From the NCBI GenBank assembly GCA_030433125.1, contig JAUIKZ010000003.1, positions 1 through 30,963 on the forward strand: a stretch of 30,963 nucleotides of DNA. The letters run 5' to 3'. The notes under the pieces are model-generated. The model saw only the letters and a program-made list of their open reading frames with translations. It was not told the origin of the DNA and ran no database searches. Below are positions 14,568 through 23,518 of this stretch, one piece after another. How positions within the stretch are numbered: position 1 is the first letter of the stretch; every line of letters begins with the position of its first letter. The position numbers and the translations under genes are program-made. This DNA is from Alphaproteobacteria bacterium. Its GTDB lineage: Bacteria; Pseudomonadota; Alphaproteobacteria; UBA6184.

Positions 14568-17078
14568 TTAGCTTTCATCCTGTTCGCCTTGGCCTTCTGC
14601 TTTATCACCCTCCGTGTCAGGGATGTGCTTCGCCACCACCTTAGAAAGCCGCATACTTATAATGGTGTAGGCGAGTATGAGCCCAGCGCTGCCAAATAGC
14701 AAGGCGATGCGTAACAACCCCTCGGCGTTGTAAATGTTGAAGTAAAACAAGCGGGCCACACCTAAATAGACAAAGCCCAAGCTCGCATATTTATAGAAGG
14801 GATCGCGGTAAAAACGCAGAAGCCCCAAAAGCAAGAGACCAAACCCAACAAGCCCACCCGTGAGAAGGGTAGAAAGAAGGCTGGTGGCAGCATAGCCATA
14901 TTGCTCAGGTGGGAAGAAAACGTTAAAGCCATTTATCCCCACATGAACCCAGTTTAGTACAAGCGCATTAAAGAGAAGCAGCACGCCCAATACCTTGGCG
15001 GCCATGCGTGTGGTGTGAGACATACGGTAAGCCCCACGCGCCACAATAAAGGCATGCACCATGAGGAAGGCGGTATCTTGCAAGCGCCCCACCACGTCCG
15101 ACATGAAGAATCCGGGATGTTTAAAAGTTAGCAGCACAAAGTCTTCGATTATGGATGCGATTAAAGGCAACGTGTAAATAACACATAGAAACTTAAAAAA
15201 CGGCGTAGCGTTGCGAGTGTAAATAGAACGCCAACATCCATATAGCCCCCCTAATATCACCAGATGTGGCAGGTGGTTGAGGGTAGGGGCCCAAGCATTA
15301 CCCATAAGGGGCTGAACCTGTTGGGCAACGAGCCACCCGTAGACCAGGCCCCAAAATAACAGGGCGCCAGCATATAGGTTCTTGATCAGGTTTGTGTTGG
15401 CAGCGTAGTCTTTAATCCACTGAAAGGATTTAAAGAAGACCACCAAATACGCCAGGTTATACACCAAAAATGGCACTTGGACCCCGCCAAGAGTGGGCTG
15501 TGTGTTGAGGAGCGGTGACAAAATTGGCGCGCTGGCTGATACGTCATTGGCAGGCCCCGTAAGGTAGTTTGCCACAAACTGCGTAATGCCTAATAAGCTT
15601 TCAATGGGGAGCAACCCGGTATAAGAGGCTCTTTTTAGAATGTGAGCCCCAAACAAATATGGCAGCAAATAATAAACAATAGCAAGCCCCAAAGAGGCGA
15701 CAAAGAAAAACACAACGCCATCATAGAACTGACGGAGGTTGGTGCGTTGGTGATGCTTGTGCAGCCCCCATGCTTGGAGAAGCAGCGCTAAAGGAACAGC
15801 GCCCCAGCCAAACAGCACCCACACCGTAAAGGTGATAAACACATTAGCGGCATAAACAATGAGGGCATTTTGCGTTTCATTTTTTGGCATAAACTTCCAG
15901 AGCCAGCTATAATAGACTGCGTGAAGGGTGGCTAGCCCAGCCCAAATAGCTTGGTCATAATGGGGCGTAAACGTTTGTTGCCCATAGAGCATAAAGAACA
16001 AGGCCGATTGGGTGAACACAGCAAAAAACACATAATCGTTATAAGCCACACGCCACTTAAAGGTGAAGGCATGCATCAGCGCCATCACCGCCACAGAAGC
16101 CCCCACAAAATAAAGGCTGGCCCCCAACGGGGTTAAGGAAGCGGTGCCAAGCAACACCACAAGACCCGCCCCCGCAAAAAACAACATAAGACGCCGTAAG
16201 TCTTCGTGGGTAAAGGAGGCCACAGCCACCACCCCCACAAAGTAAAACGCGCTCCCCAGCATAAGCCCAGTGGAAAGGGGGCTAAACCCAACCGTTATCA
16301 AAGCAATTACCTGTGCTGCAAAAAGCAAGGCGATGTATATAATGTAAGACTCGGCAGCCCGGTCTTCTTCTTGAATGCTGGCATGGGCCCCATAACAAAG
16401 AATAGCGTGGTTTAAAAACAATAAGGGGAGCGTTTGATAGGCGGGGTAGACCACATTGTGATCTAAGCTATAGAATACAAAATATAACACGAAACCCAAA
16501 AACACATAAAAGTTTAGCTGGTTAAGCACGGGCTTTTTGGCCCACCTCACGTAAAGGGTTATGCTAGCATTGGCCAGGGTGATGAAGCTTAGCCCCATGA
16601 TGGGTTTTGGGTTATCAATAATGAGGGGCACCAGATACCCCGCCAACGACCCCATCACGGCAATGCGCTCGCCAAACTTTAGTCCCAAGCCCACGGCCAA
16701 AAGGGCGGTGGCCCCCAAAAACACAAAACTCACATACCAGGGGTAGACATGTAAAATGGCGTACGCCGCATAAAAGCTAATGTACAGTATAGCTAAACCG
16801 GCGGCTACTAAGGCCTCTTTTAGCCATTTTATATACTGATCAGAGAGTTTAAGTTTCGCAAACCGGGCATGGGGCACAAAGGCCAGCGCCACCAACGAAA
16901 AACCGCATAATTGAATTAAAAATAAGGCCACTTCTTTGGTGATGAGCTGATGCAATTGAAGGTATTGGATTAAAAAACCCACCCCTAACACAGCCAGCGC
17001 GCCCGCCACCCATAGCAATATATTTTCGGCCATATGCCCAAACAACGCCCGTATAAACGGTGATTGTATGTTTTTCAT
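14568..17078 (-). CDS. DUF2339 family polytopic membrane protein
   Basis: The 836-residue protein is almost entirely membrane helices (more than 20). Its start region (ENILLWVAGALAVLGVGFLI...KEALVAAGLAILYISFYAAY, with FGERIAVMGSLAGYLVPL soon after) matches the predicted membrane protein family DUF2339. The soluble coiled-coil N-terminus of many members is missing; a short charged C-terminal tail ends in EGQGEQDES. The start at 17078 is chosen because AGGGGAAG is placed correctly before it; an ATG eight codons upstream lacks such a site. No biochemical function is established for the family. It has an unstructured-looking 140-base gap before tRNA-Arg, with a 7-bp hairpin at 14490-14517. Confidence 0.88.
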   Translation of the reverse strand: MKNIQSPFIRALFGHMAENILLWVAGALAVLGVGFLIQYLQLHQLITKEVALFLIQLCGFSLVALAFVPHARFAKLKLSDQYIKWLKEALVAAGLAILYISFYAAYAILHVYPWYVSFVFLGATALLAVGLGLKFGERIAVMGSLAGYLVPLIIDNPKPIMGLSFITLANASITLYVRWAKKPVLNQLNFYVFLGFVLYFVFYSLDHNVVYPAYQTLPLLFLNHAILCYGAHASIQEEDRAAESYIIYIALLFAAQVIALITVGFSPLSTGLMLGSAFYFVGVVAVASFTHEDLRRLMLFFAGAGLVVLLGTASLTPLGASLYFVGASVAVMALMHAFTFKWRVAYNDYVFFAVFTQSALFFMLYGQQTFTPHYDQAIWAGLATLHAVYYSWLWKFMPKNETQNALIVYAANVFITFTVWVLFGWGAVPLALLLQAWGLHKHHQRTNLRQFYDGVVFFFVASLGLAIVYYLLPYLFGAHILKRASYTGLLPIESLLGITQFVANYLTGPANDVSASAPILSPLLNTQPTLGGVQVPFLVYNLAYLVVFFKSFQWIKDYAANTNLIKNLYAGALLFWGLVYGWLVAQQVQPLMGNAWAPTLNHLPHLVILGGLYGCWRSIYTRNATPFFKFLCVIYTLPLIASIIEDFVLLTFKHPGFFMSDVVGRLQDTAFLMVHAFIVARGAYRMSHTTRMAAKVLGVLLLFNALVLNWVHVGINGFNVFFPPEQYGYAATSLLSTLLTGGLVGFGLLLLGLLRFYRDPFYKYASLGFVYLGVARLFYFNIYNAEGLLRIALLFGSAGLILAYTIISMRLSKVVAKHIPDTEGDKAEGQGEQDES

Positions 17079-17203
17079 CGTCTTCCCCTGAAACTTACTC
17101 ATGATACTAACTTAAATGATAATAACTTAACATTAACCTATAAACTTTAATATTTTCTTAACACTCGCCGCCTATGGTATAAAAAACAAACGAAGGAGCA
17201 TGC

Positions 17204-18592
17204 ATGGAAACGTTTGATATAGCCATTATTGGCGGGGGGCCTGGGGGATATGTGGCCGCCATCAAGGCCGCTCAACTGGGCTTCAAAACAGCCTGTATCG
17301 ATAAGCGCGGGGCCTTTGGGGGCACTTGTTTATATGAGGGCTGTATTCCCTCTAAAGCTTTGCTGGATGCCTCTTATAAATATTATCATGCGCAACATGA
17401 TTTTGCGGATCAAGGCTTTTTGTTTGATAATTTGCGTCTAGACCTCAACACGCTCATGACACGTAAAAACAACATCGTACAGAGCCTAGGGCAGGGGATT
17501 GCCAGCTTGTTTAAAAAAAATAAGGTGACCGCCATTAAGGGCACCGCCCGCTTTAAAGATGCGCACACCTTAAGCATTCAACATAACGACGACATTAGTG
17601 AGCTGACAGCCAAGCATTTTATTATCGCCACTGGGTCGCGTCCCATAACGCTTCCTCATATCCCGGTGGATGAAAGGCTGATTGTATCTTCTACAGGCGC
17701 GCTATCCTTTGAGGCGGTGCCGCATAAGCTGCTTGTGATTGGCGGCGGCTATATTGGGCTAGAGATGGCCTCCGTATGGCAACGGCTGGGGGCTCAGGTG
17801 ACGGTGGTGGAAATGGGAAACACCTTGGTGCCCGGCATGGATAAAGACATTCAAAAAGCGCTGCCAGCGATGCTGAAAAAACAAGGAATTGATATCCAAC
17901 TTAACGCCAAGGTGACGGCCGCCCACCCACAGAAAAACCATGTTAAGGTAACGCTCACGCACCAGGACACCGAGGAAGAACGGACTTTTGATAAGGTGCT
18001 GTTGGCCATTGGGCGCACCCCCTATACAGATGGCTTAAACCTAGAGGCCGCCAACGTGACCTTGGATGAGCGTGGGTTTGTTAAGGTGAACAGTAACCTT
18101 CAAACAGCTGCCCCTTATATATATGCCATTGGTGATTGTGTGCCAGGGCCCATGCTAGCGCATAAGGCCGAGGAAGAGGGCGTGAGGGTGGTTGAGCGGC
18201 TGGCCGGCCAGAAACCGCATATTAATTATAACCTTATTCCAGGCGTGATGTACACACACCCCGAGGCAGCAGGCGTGGGCGCCACGGAGCAATCGCTGGA
18301 AAAAGGGGCCTACAAGGTAGGCAAGTTCCCCATGCTGGCCAACTCGCGGGCGAAAGCTATAGGCCAAACGGAGGGCTTTGTGAAGGTGATTACAGACATA
18401 AAAACGGACCGCGTAGTAGGCGTGCATATTTTAGCCGACCAAGCGGGCACCATGATTGCAGAAGCGGCCATGGCCATGGAATTTGGCGCCACAGCGGAAG
18501 ACATCGCTCGCACCTGTCATGCGCACCCCACCCATAATGAAGCCTTAAAAGAAGCTGCCCTGAGTGCGTGGCAGAAAGCCATCCACCTATGA
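17204..18592 (+). CDS. lpdA: Dihydrolipoyl dehydrogenase (E3)
   Basis: The 462-residue flavoprotein has the FAD-binding GGGPGGYVAAIKAAQLG near residue 10, the redox disulfide motif GGTCLYEGCIPSKAL (about 40-54), an NAD-binding GGGYIGLEMASV and the C-terminal catalytic dyad motif HAHPTHNE. It reoxidises dihydrolipoamide of 2-oxoacid dehydrogenase complexes and the glycine cleavage system, reducing NAD. Tyr-Glu instead of the common Asn-Val/Arg between the active Cys residues (CLYEGC) is a variation seen in part of the family. The start has AAGGAG upstream and a TATAAA-like -10 at 17178-17183. No 2-oxoacid dehydrogenase genes are nearby. Confidence 0.96.
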   Translation: METFDIAIIGGGPGGYVAAIKAAQLGFKTACIDKRGAFGGTCLYEGCIPSKALLDASYKYYHAQHDFADQGFLFDNLRLDLNTLMTRKNNIVQSLGQGIASLFKKNKVTAIKGTARFKDAHTLSIQHNDDISELTAKHFIIATGSRPITLPHIPVDERLIVSSTGALSFEAVPHKLLVIGGGYIGLEMASVWQRLGAQVTVVEMGNTLVPGMDKDIQKALPAMLKKQGIDIQLNAKVTAAHPQKNHVKVTLTHQDTEEERTFDKVLLAIGRTPYTDGLNLEAANVTLDERGFVKVNSNLQTAAPYIYAIGDCVPGPMLAHKAEEEGVRVVERLAGQKPHINYNLIPGVMYTHPEAAGVGATEQSLEKGAYKVGKFPMLANSRAKAIGQTEGFVKVITDIKTDRVVGVHILADQAGTMIAEAAMAMEFGATAEDIARTCHAHPTHNEALKEAALSAWQKAIHL

Positions 18593-18822
18593 GACATGTA
18601 GCACTTTCACTGTTGGGATGGCTGCTGTTGTTAAGCGGCATTTTGTTGGGCTTGGTGCCGTTTATTCCGGGTTGGCTTTTGGTGGTGCCGGGGCTTATCA
18701 TTTTAAAAGATAGAAATGTTGTGGTGCGGTGGGCGTTTTATTGGCTGTTTGCGCGCTTTCGTTGGTTTCGCCATATGTATAAGCGAATGCTGCCCAAGGT
18801 TGCTCATTGGCTAAAGAAATAG
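18589..18822 (+). CDS. Small membrane protein, PGPGW-like
   Basis: The 77-residue product starts at an ATG that overlaps the lpd stop (ATGA), so the two are translationally coupled. Two hydrophobic stretches form a hairpin with VPFIPGWLLVVPGLIIL (about residues 23-39), the pattern of the putative transmembrane PGPGW family. A basic, aromatic-rich amphipathic tail (FARFRWFRHMYKRM) follows. The function of the family is unknown. Confidence 0.7.
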   Translation: MRHVALSLLGWLLLLSGILLGLVPFIPGWLLVVPGLIILKDRNVVVRWAFYWLFARFRWFRHMYKRMLPKVAHWLKK

Positions 18823-18904
18823 AAAGGTCTAATCGACTCACACTTTAACCCCAGCTATTAATTAACATAATCTTGTTTATTGAATTCACAAGGAGCACAA
18901 AAAT

Positions 18905-19057
18905 ATGAAAACGTATTTTGCTATATTTCTATCACTTTTTGGTATCACGGCCTCTTGGGGCGCGGAAGCAAGCCCCCCAAGGCAACTAGCACTTTTAGAA
19001 GAGATGGAAGATGAAGAACAACGTGCTCGCTGCCGCCACCGCTGCACTATTATGTAG
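18905..19057 (+). CDS. 50-residue secreted peptide
   Basis: A short frame not covered by usual length cut-offs. AAGGAG at 18890-18895 precedes the ATG at 18905 by nine bases. The product starts with a typical signal peptide (MKTYFAIFLSLFGITASWG, cleavage near GAEA), leaving about 30 residues: an acidic helix (LLEEMEDEEQ) then an Arg-rich end RARCRRHRCTIM with two Cys five apart. The charge contrast and paired Cys recall small exported peptides, but no family is recognised. It stands alone between lpd and the SRP RNA gene. Confidence 0.6.
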   Translation: MKTYFAIFLSLFGITASWGAEASPPRQLALLEEMEDEEQRARCRHRCTIM

Positions 19058-19103
19058 ATCTGTAGAATAAAACGTATAATAAAGTAGTCGCAAAAACATT
19101 CAC

Positions 19104-19132
19104 TTGAAATTTTGGGGCAAATCCCTCATAAA
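19104..19132 (+). promoter_or_regulatory. Promoter of the SRP RNA gene
   Basis: TTGAAA (19104-19109) and CATAAA (19127-19132) are 17 bases apart and would start transcription near 19139, where the paired 5' end of the SRP RNA begins. Confidence 0.55.
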
Positions 19133-19139
19133 AGATAAC

Positions 19140-19228
19140 GAGGGGGTTTTAGACCGTTAACACCGAAATTTGGTCAGGTCCGAAAGGAAGCAGCCACATG
19201 GTGCTATGACGGGGTTAAAACTTCCCTC
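19140..19228 (+). ncRNA. ffs: Bacterial small SRP RNA (4.5S type)
   Basis: The apical hairpin GGTCAGGTCC-GAAA-GGAAGCAGCC (19171-19194) has the near-invariant SRP domain IV core that binds Ffh. Below it, CACC/GGTG, CCGT/ACGG, TTTTA/TAAAA and GAGGG/CCCTC pair in order, giving a single long hairpin closed at 19140 and 19228. The tetraloop is GAAA instead of the E. coli GGAA. The gene precedes dnaX, a common bacterial order. Ends are set by base pairing and could be a few bases longer. Confidence 0.93.
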
Positions 19229-19244
19229 ACCAAGGATGAAGAGT

Positions 19245-20714
19245 ATGAGCCATTACAAAGTTATAGCCCGCAAATATCGCCCACAAAATTTTGCTGATGT
19301 AGTGGGGCATGACCTCACCAAGCAGATTATTCAAAATGCTATCAAGTCACAAAAGTTATCCCAGGCACTTATTTTAACGGGGATTCGTGGTATTGGTAAA
19401 ACCACATTAGCGCGGATTATTGCGAAAAGCCTGGCCTGTACCGAGCGGGTTGACGCCGCCGAGGCCTGTAATCAATGTAACTCATGTAAATTATTTGATG
19501 AAGGGCGCCATAACGACATTTTAGAAATGGACGCCGCCAGTAACACCGGTGTGGATGACGTAAGAAGTATTATCGACAGCGTGGGGTATCGCCCTGTGCA
19601 TGGCGCTAAAAAAGTGTATGTGATTGATGAGGTGCACATGCTCTCGCGCAATGCCTTTAACGCGCTGCTAAAAACGTTGGAAGAACCACCCGAACATGTG
19701 TGCTTTGTGTTCGCCACCACCGAAATTCATAAGGTGCCCGACACCGTGTTGTCGCGTTGCTTACGCATTAACCTGCAACCGTTCCCGCTCAAAGCCATTG
19801 CTACGCACCTTAAAAACGTGTGTGTGCAGGAAGATATTCATATTACAGATGAGGCCCTTGATGTGTTGGCCCGGGCTGGCCAGGGCTCTATGCGGGATGC
19901 CATGTCGCTGTTGGAGCAAATGCGCCCCCTCAGTTTTGATGGCACCACCATTGAAGCCAGCCATGTGCGGGATATGCTGGGGGTCCTTGACCCTTCAACG
20001 GTAGCCGATTTGTTTGAATCTTTGCAGCACCAAAACAGGCACAACGCCCTTACAACAGCCAACGAGCTGCTTCGCCAAGGCGTAAGCGGGGAGAATATTA
20101 TCACACTGTTGTTAGAGCTCACTCACACACATATTATGCAGCAAGCGCAAGCGAGTGAGCCCGTGGCTAACCTCCCCTCGGAAGTGGTGTTGCAGCGCTA
20201 TTGGTCTATATTGGTGAAAGCCTTGCAAGAGTTAAAAACCACGCCTTTTGAACGAGAGTCACTGAACGTGGCCCTGCTACGGCTTATGTTCGCGGGCGAT
20301 ATCTCGCATCAGCCCACCGCATCCACCGCGGGGGGCGAAAAAAAAAATCAGCTAACCATTCCGGAAACCTGTGAGAGTTTTCCGCAGCTGCTCGACATCT
20401 TGCGTCAACAAAACAAGCTCGTGCTGGCTAGCAACCTAAAGCACTATGCCCGAGTGGAAACGTTTCAACATGGCGCTATGGATGTGCATTTTAGTGATAA
20501 AGCCCCAAAAGACATGAAGCGCCAATTGGAAGCCGCCCTGAAAGAGCTTTTTAATGACGCCTGGCAGATAAAAGTGCTTGAAACCTCCGCCGCCCACTCT
20601 ATAAAAGAAGAGCAAGATTTGAAACAAAAACAGTTACTGGAAAGCGCGAAAAAGCACCCGTTGGTTAAAAAAATTCTTGAGGCTTTCCCGGGTAGTTCTG
20701 TTACAATACAGTGA
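19245..20714 (+). CDS. dnaX: DNA polymerase III subunit tau/gamma
   Basis: The 489-residue clamp-loader ATPase starts SHYKVIARKYRP after Met. It has Walker A GIRGIGKTT (46-54), a zinc module with Cys 65, 75, 78 and 81, Walker B VYVIDEVHML (124-133) and sensor 1 FATTE followed by the SRC arginine finger motif (170-172). Domain III follows, then a short tau-specific tail. The ATG at 19245 is chosen because the longer upstream frame lies inside the SRP RNA. A run of ten A (20338-20347) falls at codons 365-368, right after domain III; slippage there ends the protein within 12 codons in either frame, giving a gamma-like product of 369 or 376 residues. It heads the conserved dnaX-ybaB-recR cluster. 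Confidence 0.96.
   Translation: MSHYKVIARKYRPQNFADVVGHDLTKQIIQNAIKSQKLSQALILTGIRGIGKTTLARIIAKSLACTERVDAAEACNQCNSCKLFDEGRHNDILEMDAASNTGVDDVRSIIDSVGYRPVHGAKKVYVIDEVHMLSRNAFNALLKTLEEPPEHVCFVFATTEIHKVPDTVLSRCLRINLQPFPLKAIATHLKNVCVQEDIHITDEALDVLARAGQGSMRDAMSLLEQMRPLSFDGTTIEASHVRDMLGVLDPSTVADLFESLQHQNRHNALTTANELLRQGVSGENIITLLLELTHTHIMQQAQASEPVANLPSEVVLQRYWSILVKALQELKTTPFERESLNVALLRLMFAGDISHQPTASTAGGEKKNQLTIPETCESFPQLLDILRQQNKLVLASNLKHYARVETFQHGAMDVHFSDKAPKDMKRQLEAALKELFNDAWQIKVLETSAAHSIKEEQDLKQKQLLESAKKHPLVKKILEAFPGSSVTIQ
20338..20347 (+). promoter_or_regulatory. Candidate slippage site (A10) in dnaX
   Basis: Ten consecutive A are read in frame as GAA AAA AAA AAT. One extra A leads to TGA after residue 376; one fewer leads to TAA after residue 369. 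Known dnaX genes make gamma by transcriptional slippage on A9 (Thermus) or ribosomal frameshifting on A6G (E. coli). The site here is a prediction. Confidence 0.5.
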
Positions 20715-20744
20715 TTTTTTAAAACGTAAAAAGGAGACATAGTA

Positions 20745-21068
20745 ATGAAAGGTTTAGGCAACATCATGAAGCAAGCGCAAGAAATGCAAAAACGCATGGC
20801 GCAAGCGCAAGAAGCTGTGCAAAAGCTTGAGGCCACAGGCACATCGGGCGGGGGCATGGTGTCTGTTACGCTGAGCGGTGATAACAAAATGCAATCGCTT
20901 AAAATTGACCCGGAACTTATTGTTCAAGATGAAGCGGACGTGTTGGAAGACCTCATTGTGGCCGCCTTTAATGAGGCACGCCAAAAATTAGAGGCGCTTA
21001 CCTCAGCAGAAATGGAAAAAGCCACTGGTGGGTTGAACTTACCCGGCGGCATGGGTCTCCCCTTTTAG
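20745..21068 (+). CDS. ybaB: YbaB/EbfC nucleoid-associated protein
   Basis: The 107-residue protein begins MKGLGNIMKQAQEMQKRMAQ cut here by its family pattern: an N-terminal helix rich in Gln/Met, the central beta strands with VSVTLSGDNKMQSLKIDPE, then LEDLIVAAFNEARQK, and a Gly/Pro-rich end with LPGGMGLPF. YbaB dimers bind DNA with little sequence preference. AAGGAG precedes the ATG. The position between dnaX and recR is the conserved one. Confidence 0.97.
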   Translation: MKGLGNIMKQAQEMQKRMAQAQEAVQKLEATGTSGGGMVSVTLSGDNKMQSLKIDPELIVQDEADVLEDLIVAAFNEARQKLEALTSAEMEKATGGLNLPGGMGLPF

Positions 21069-21086
21069 GAGCGCTTGCACCCCGGC

Positions 21087-21695
21087 ATGAAAAACGACTT
21101 CATCGACAAACTTACCAAAAGCATCAGCCGTTTGCCGAGCCTAGGCCCCCGCTCGGCGAAGCGCATTGTGCTGCATATGTTGCGTCACAAAGAGAAAGTG
21201 TTTCAACCTCTGGTAGAGCATATGCATGAGGTGATGAACAATATCACCACCTGCACCCAGTGCGGCAACTTCGACACCAACAACCCCTGCTCTATTTGCA
21301 CGGACCCCAAACGCGACACGCAGCTGGTGTGTGTGGTGGAATCTGTGGCCGATATCTGGGCCATGGAGCGCTCTCATTATTTTAAAGGCCGCTACTTTGT
21401 GTTGGGGGGCGTTCTATCAGCCATGGAAGGCACAACGCCCGAAACACTTAAGTTTCATAAGCTGTTACAACAAGTGGAAGAACATGATGTCACCGAGGTG
21501 ATTTTAGCCCTCAGCGCTACCGTGGAGGGGCAAACCACCTCTCACTACCTGGCCGAATATCTGCGCCCCGCGGGGGTTAAACTCACCGCCCTCGCCCAAG
21601 GGATGCCCATTGGCGGTGAAATTGACTACCTGGATGATGGCACCATTGTGGCCGCCCTCGGCGCACGCAAACCAATAACAGAATATCAATCATGA
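21087..21695 (+). CDS. recR: Recombination mediator RecR
   Basis: The 202-residue protein has the N-terminal helix-hairpin-helix (LPSLGPRSAKRIVLHML, about 16-32), a C4 zinc finger with Cys 56, 59, 68 and 71, a Toprim domain (VCVVESVADIWAMER onwards) and a C-terminal Walker B-like segment. RecR works with RecF/RecO to load RecA on gapped DNA. The start is uncertain: ATG 21087 is 15 bases after AGGAG, while TTG 21075 is only three bases after it. ATG gives the usual family length and is used here. The stop overlaps the start of uup (ATGA). Confidence 0.95.
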   Translation: MKNDFIDKLTKSISRLPSLGPRSAKRIVLHMLRHKEKVFQPLVEHMHEVMNNITTCTQCGNFDTNNPCSICTDPKRDTQLVCVVESVADIWAMERSHYFKGRYFVLGGVLSAMEGTTPETLKFHKLLQQVEEHDVTEVILALSATVEGQTTSHYLAEYLRPAGVKLTALAQGMPIGGEIDYLDDGTIVAALGARKPITEYQS

Positions 21696-23518
21696 GCACT
21701 GTGCCTTTACTGTCGGTGCAAAACGCGAAAATCAGTTTTGCTGACAAGCTTATTTTTCGTGACTTGGAACTCCACATTTACCCCTATGACCGCATTTGTT
21801 TAGTGGGGAAAAATGGCGCGGGGAAATCAACCCTCTTTAAAACCATTATGGGGTTGATTGAGCTAGATGAAGGCGAGTTTTTTCATAAACCAGGCCTGCA
21901 AGTAGCTTACCTGCCCCAAGATATTACCATGCCAGAGGGCATCACGGCCTTGGAATACGTTGAGGCAGAGCTACGCAAATTTACCCCGCCTGAGTTTGGC
22001 CCTGTTACCCACCGCGCCGAGAAGTCGCTCGATTATGTGAGCATGCCCTATGACCTAAAAATGGATGAGGCCTCGGGGGGTGAAAAACGCCGCGTGGGGC
22101 TTGCGGCCGCCCTGGCGCAAGAGGTGGACATCTTGCTACTAGATGAGCCCACCAACCACCTGGATGTCGCTATGATCCAGCAACTTGAACAAGATGTGAA
22201 AAGCTTTAAAGGGGCTATTGTGGTGGTGAGCCACGACCGCACCTTTTTACAAAACGTGTCGAGCAAAACCTGGTGGCTTAACCGCAAAACCATTAGCGAA
22301 ATGCGCAAAGGCTACAGCCATTTTGAAGAGTGGCAAGAGCAAGTAGTAGCCGATGAAATGAAGCAGCTAGAGAAACTCGACACCAAGCTGGCCCAAGAAA
22401 CACGCTGGCTGCACCGGGGCGTAACAGCGCGACGCAAACGCAACCAAGGGCGCCTCAACCGCCTGAAAGAAATGCGCACCACCCGGGCTACAGTCATCTC
22501 ATCTGTGCAAAATGTTCATTTTGAATCGGCAGAGCTCAAGCGCCTGAGCGGTAAGCTGGTGATTGAGGCGGAAGACATTGAAATGAAATTTGGTGAGCGC
22601 CGCCTTATTCGGCCTTTTAGCACCAAAATTTTGCGAGGTGACCGCGTAGGTGTGTTTGGCCCCAATGGCTCGGGAAAGTCAACGCTCATCCGCATGCTGA
22701 TTGGTGACCTTAAGCCCACACGTGGCCGGGTACGCATCGGTACACAGCTAAATGTGGGCTACTTCGAACAACAGCACCACAACCTGGACCCCACCAAAAC
22801 CCTATGGGAGACCTTATGCCCCAACGGGGGTGACCACCTTATGGTGCAGGGGAAATATAAGCACGTGGTGGCTTATCTGAAGGATTTCTTGTTTGACCCC
22901 GATCAAGCTAAAAGCTATGTGGCCACGCTTTCTGGGGGAGAGCGCAACCGTTTGGCACTGGCGCGCATTTTGGCCCGTGAAACCAATTTGTTGGTTATGG
23001 ACGAGCCCACGAATGACCTGGACATGGATACCCTCGACCTGCTCATTGACTTGCTTTCGGATTACCAAGGCACGCTTCTGCTGATAAGCCACGACCGTGA
23101 CTTTATTGATAAGTTGGTGACCAGCACCATTAATATTGACGCTAATGGTGAAGTGAATGAGTATGCCGGAGGGTATAGCGACTTTATGCACCAAAAAAGC
23201 AACACCCCTGTGCCTACAAAGCCAGCCCCCAAAGCCGCACCTAAAAAGGAACCTACATCGCCAAAATCCGCAAGCAACACGGCACGCAAATTTGGGTTTA
23301 AAGAAAAATTCCGTCTAAAAGAATTGAATGAGCTGATCCCGCAGTTTGAATCTCAGCTGGCGAGACTGAGCCAGCAAATTCAAGACCCAGATTTAGCCAT
23401 GGGGGATTACCAAAAATTTATGAGGCTTACACAAGAATATGAAACACTCAAAAACACATTAGCCGCCGCGGAAGAAGAGTGGCTCGAGCTAGAGGAGCTT
23501 CAAAATGACGCCTCGTGA
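21692..23518 (+). CDS. uup: ABC-F ATPase, Uup type
   Basis: The 608-residue protein has two ABC ATPase domains without membrane segments. The first has Walker A GKNGAGKST (39-47), signature ASGGEKRR and Walker B ILLLDEPTNHLD; the second has GPNGSGKST, LSGGERNR and LLVMDEPTNDLD. A basic linker region lies between them, and a C-terminal coiled coil follows a Pro/Lys-rich spacer (about 510-605). That tail is typical of Uup, which is linked to DNA transposon excision, branched DNA and ribosome function. Its ATG overlaps the recR stop, and its 3' end overlaps tsaE by 14 bases, so all three are probably co-translated. Confidence 0.93.
   Translation: MSTVPLLSVQNAKISFADKLIFRDLELHIYPYDRICLVGKNGAGKSTLFKTIMGLIELDEGEFFHKPGLQVAYLPQDITMPEGITALEYVEAELRKFTPPEFGPVTHRAEKSLDYVSMPYDLKMDEASGGEKRRVGLAAALAQEVDILLLDEPTNHLDVAMIQQLEQDVKSFKGAIVVVSHDRTFLQNVSSKTWWLNRKTISEMRKGYSHFEEWQEQVVADEMKQLEKLDTKLAQETRWLHRGVTARRKRNQGRLNRLKEMRTTRATVISSVQNVHFESAELKRLSGKLVIEAEDIEMKFGERRLIRPFSTKILRGDRVGVFGPNGSGKSTLIRMLIGDLKPTRGRVRIGTQLNVGYFEQQHHNLDPTKTLWETLCPNGGDHLMVQGKYKHVVAYLKDFLFDPDQAKSYVATLSGGERNRLALARILARETNLLVMDEPTNDLDMDTLDLLIDLLSDYQGTLLLISHDRDFIDKLVTSTINIDANGEVNEYAGGYSDFMHQKSNTPVPTKPAPKAAPKKEPTSPKSASNTARKFGFKEKFRLKELNELIPQFESQLARLSQQIQDPDLAMGDYQKFMRLTQEYETLKNTLAAAEEEWLELEELQNDAS

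Noticed and set aside
17513..17520. A8 run in lpd as a slippage site
   Set aside because: It is in the middle of a catalytic protein with no useful truncated product; probably chance.
19170..19244. In-frame upstream extension of dnaX
   Set aside because: This stretch is the SRP RNA; homology of DnaX begins at the ATG at 19245.
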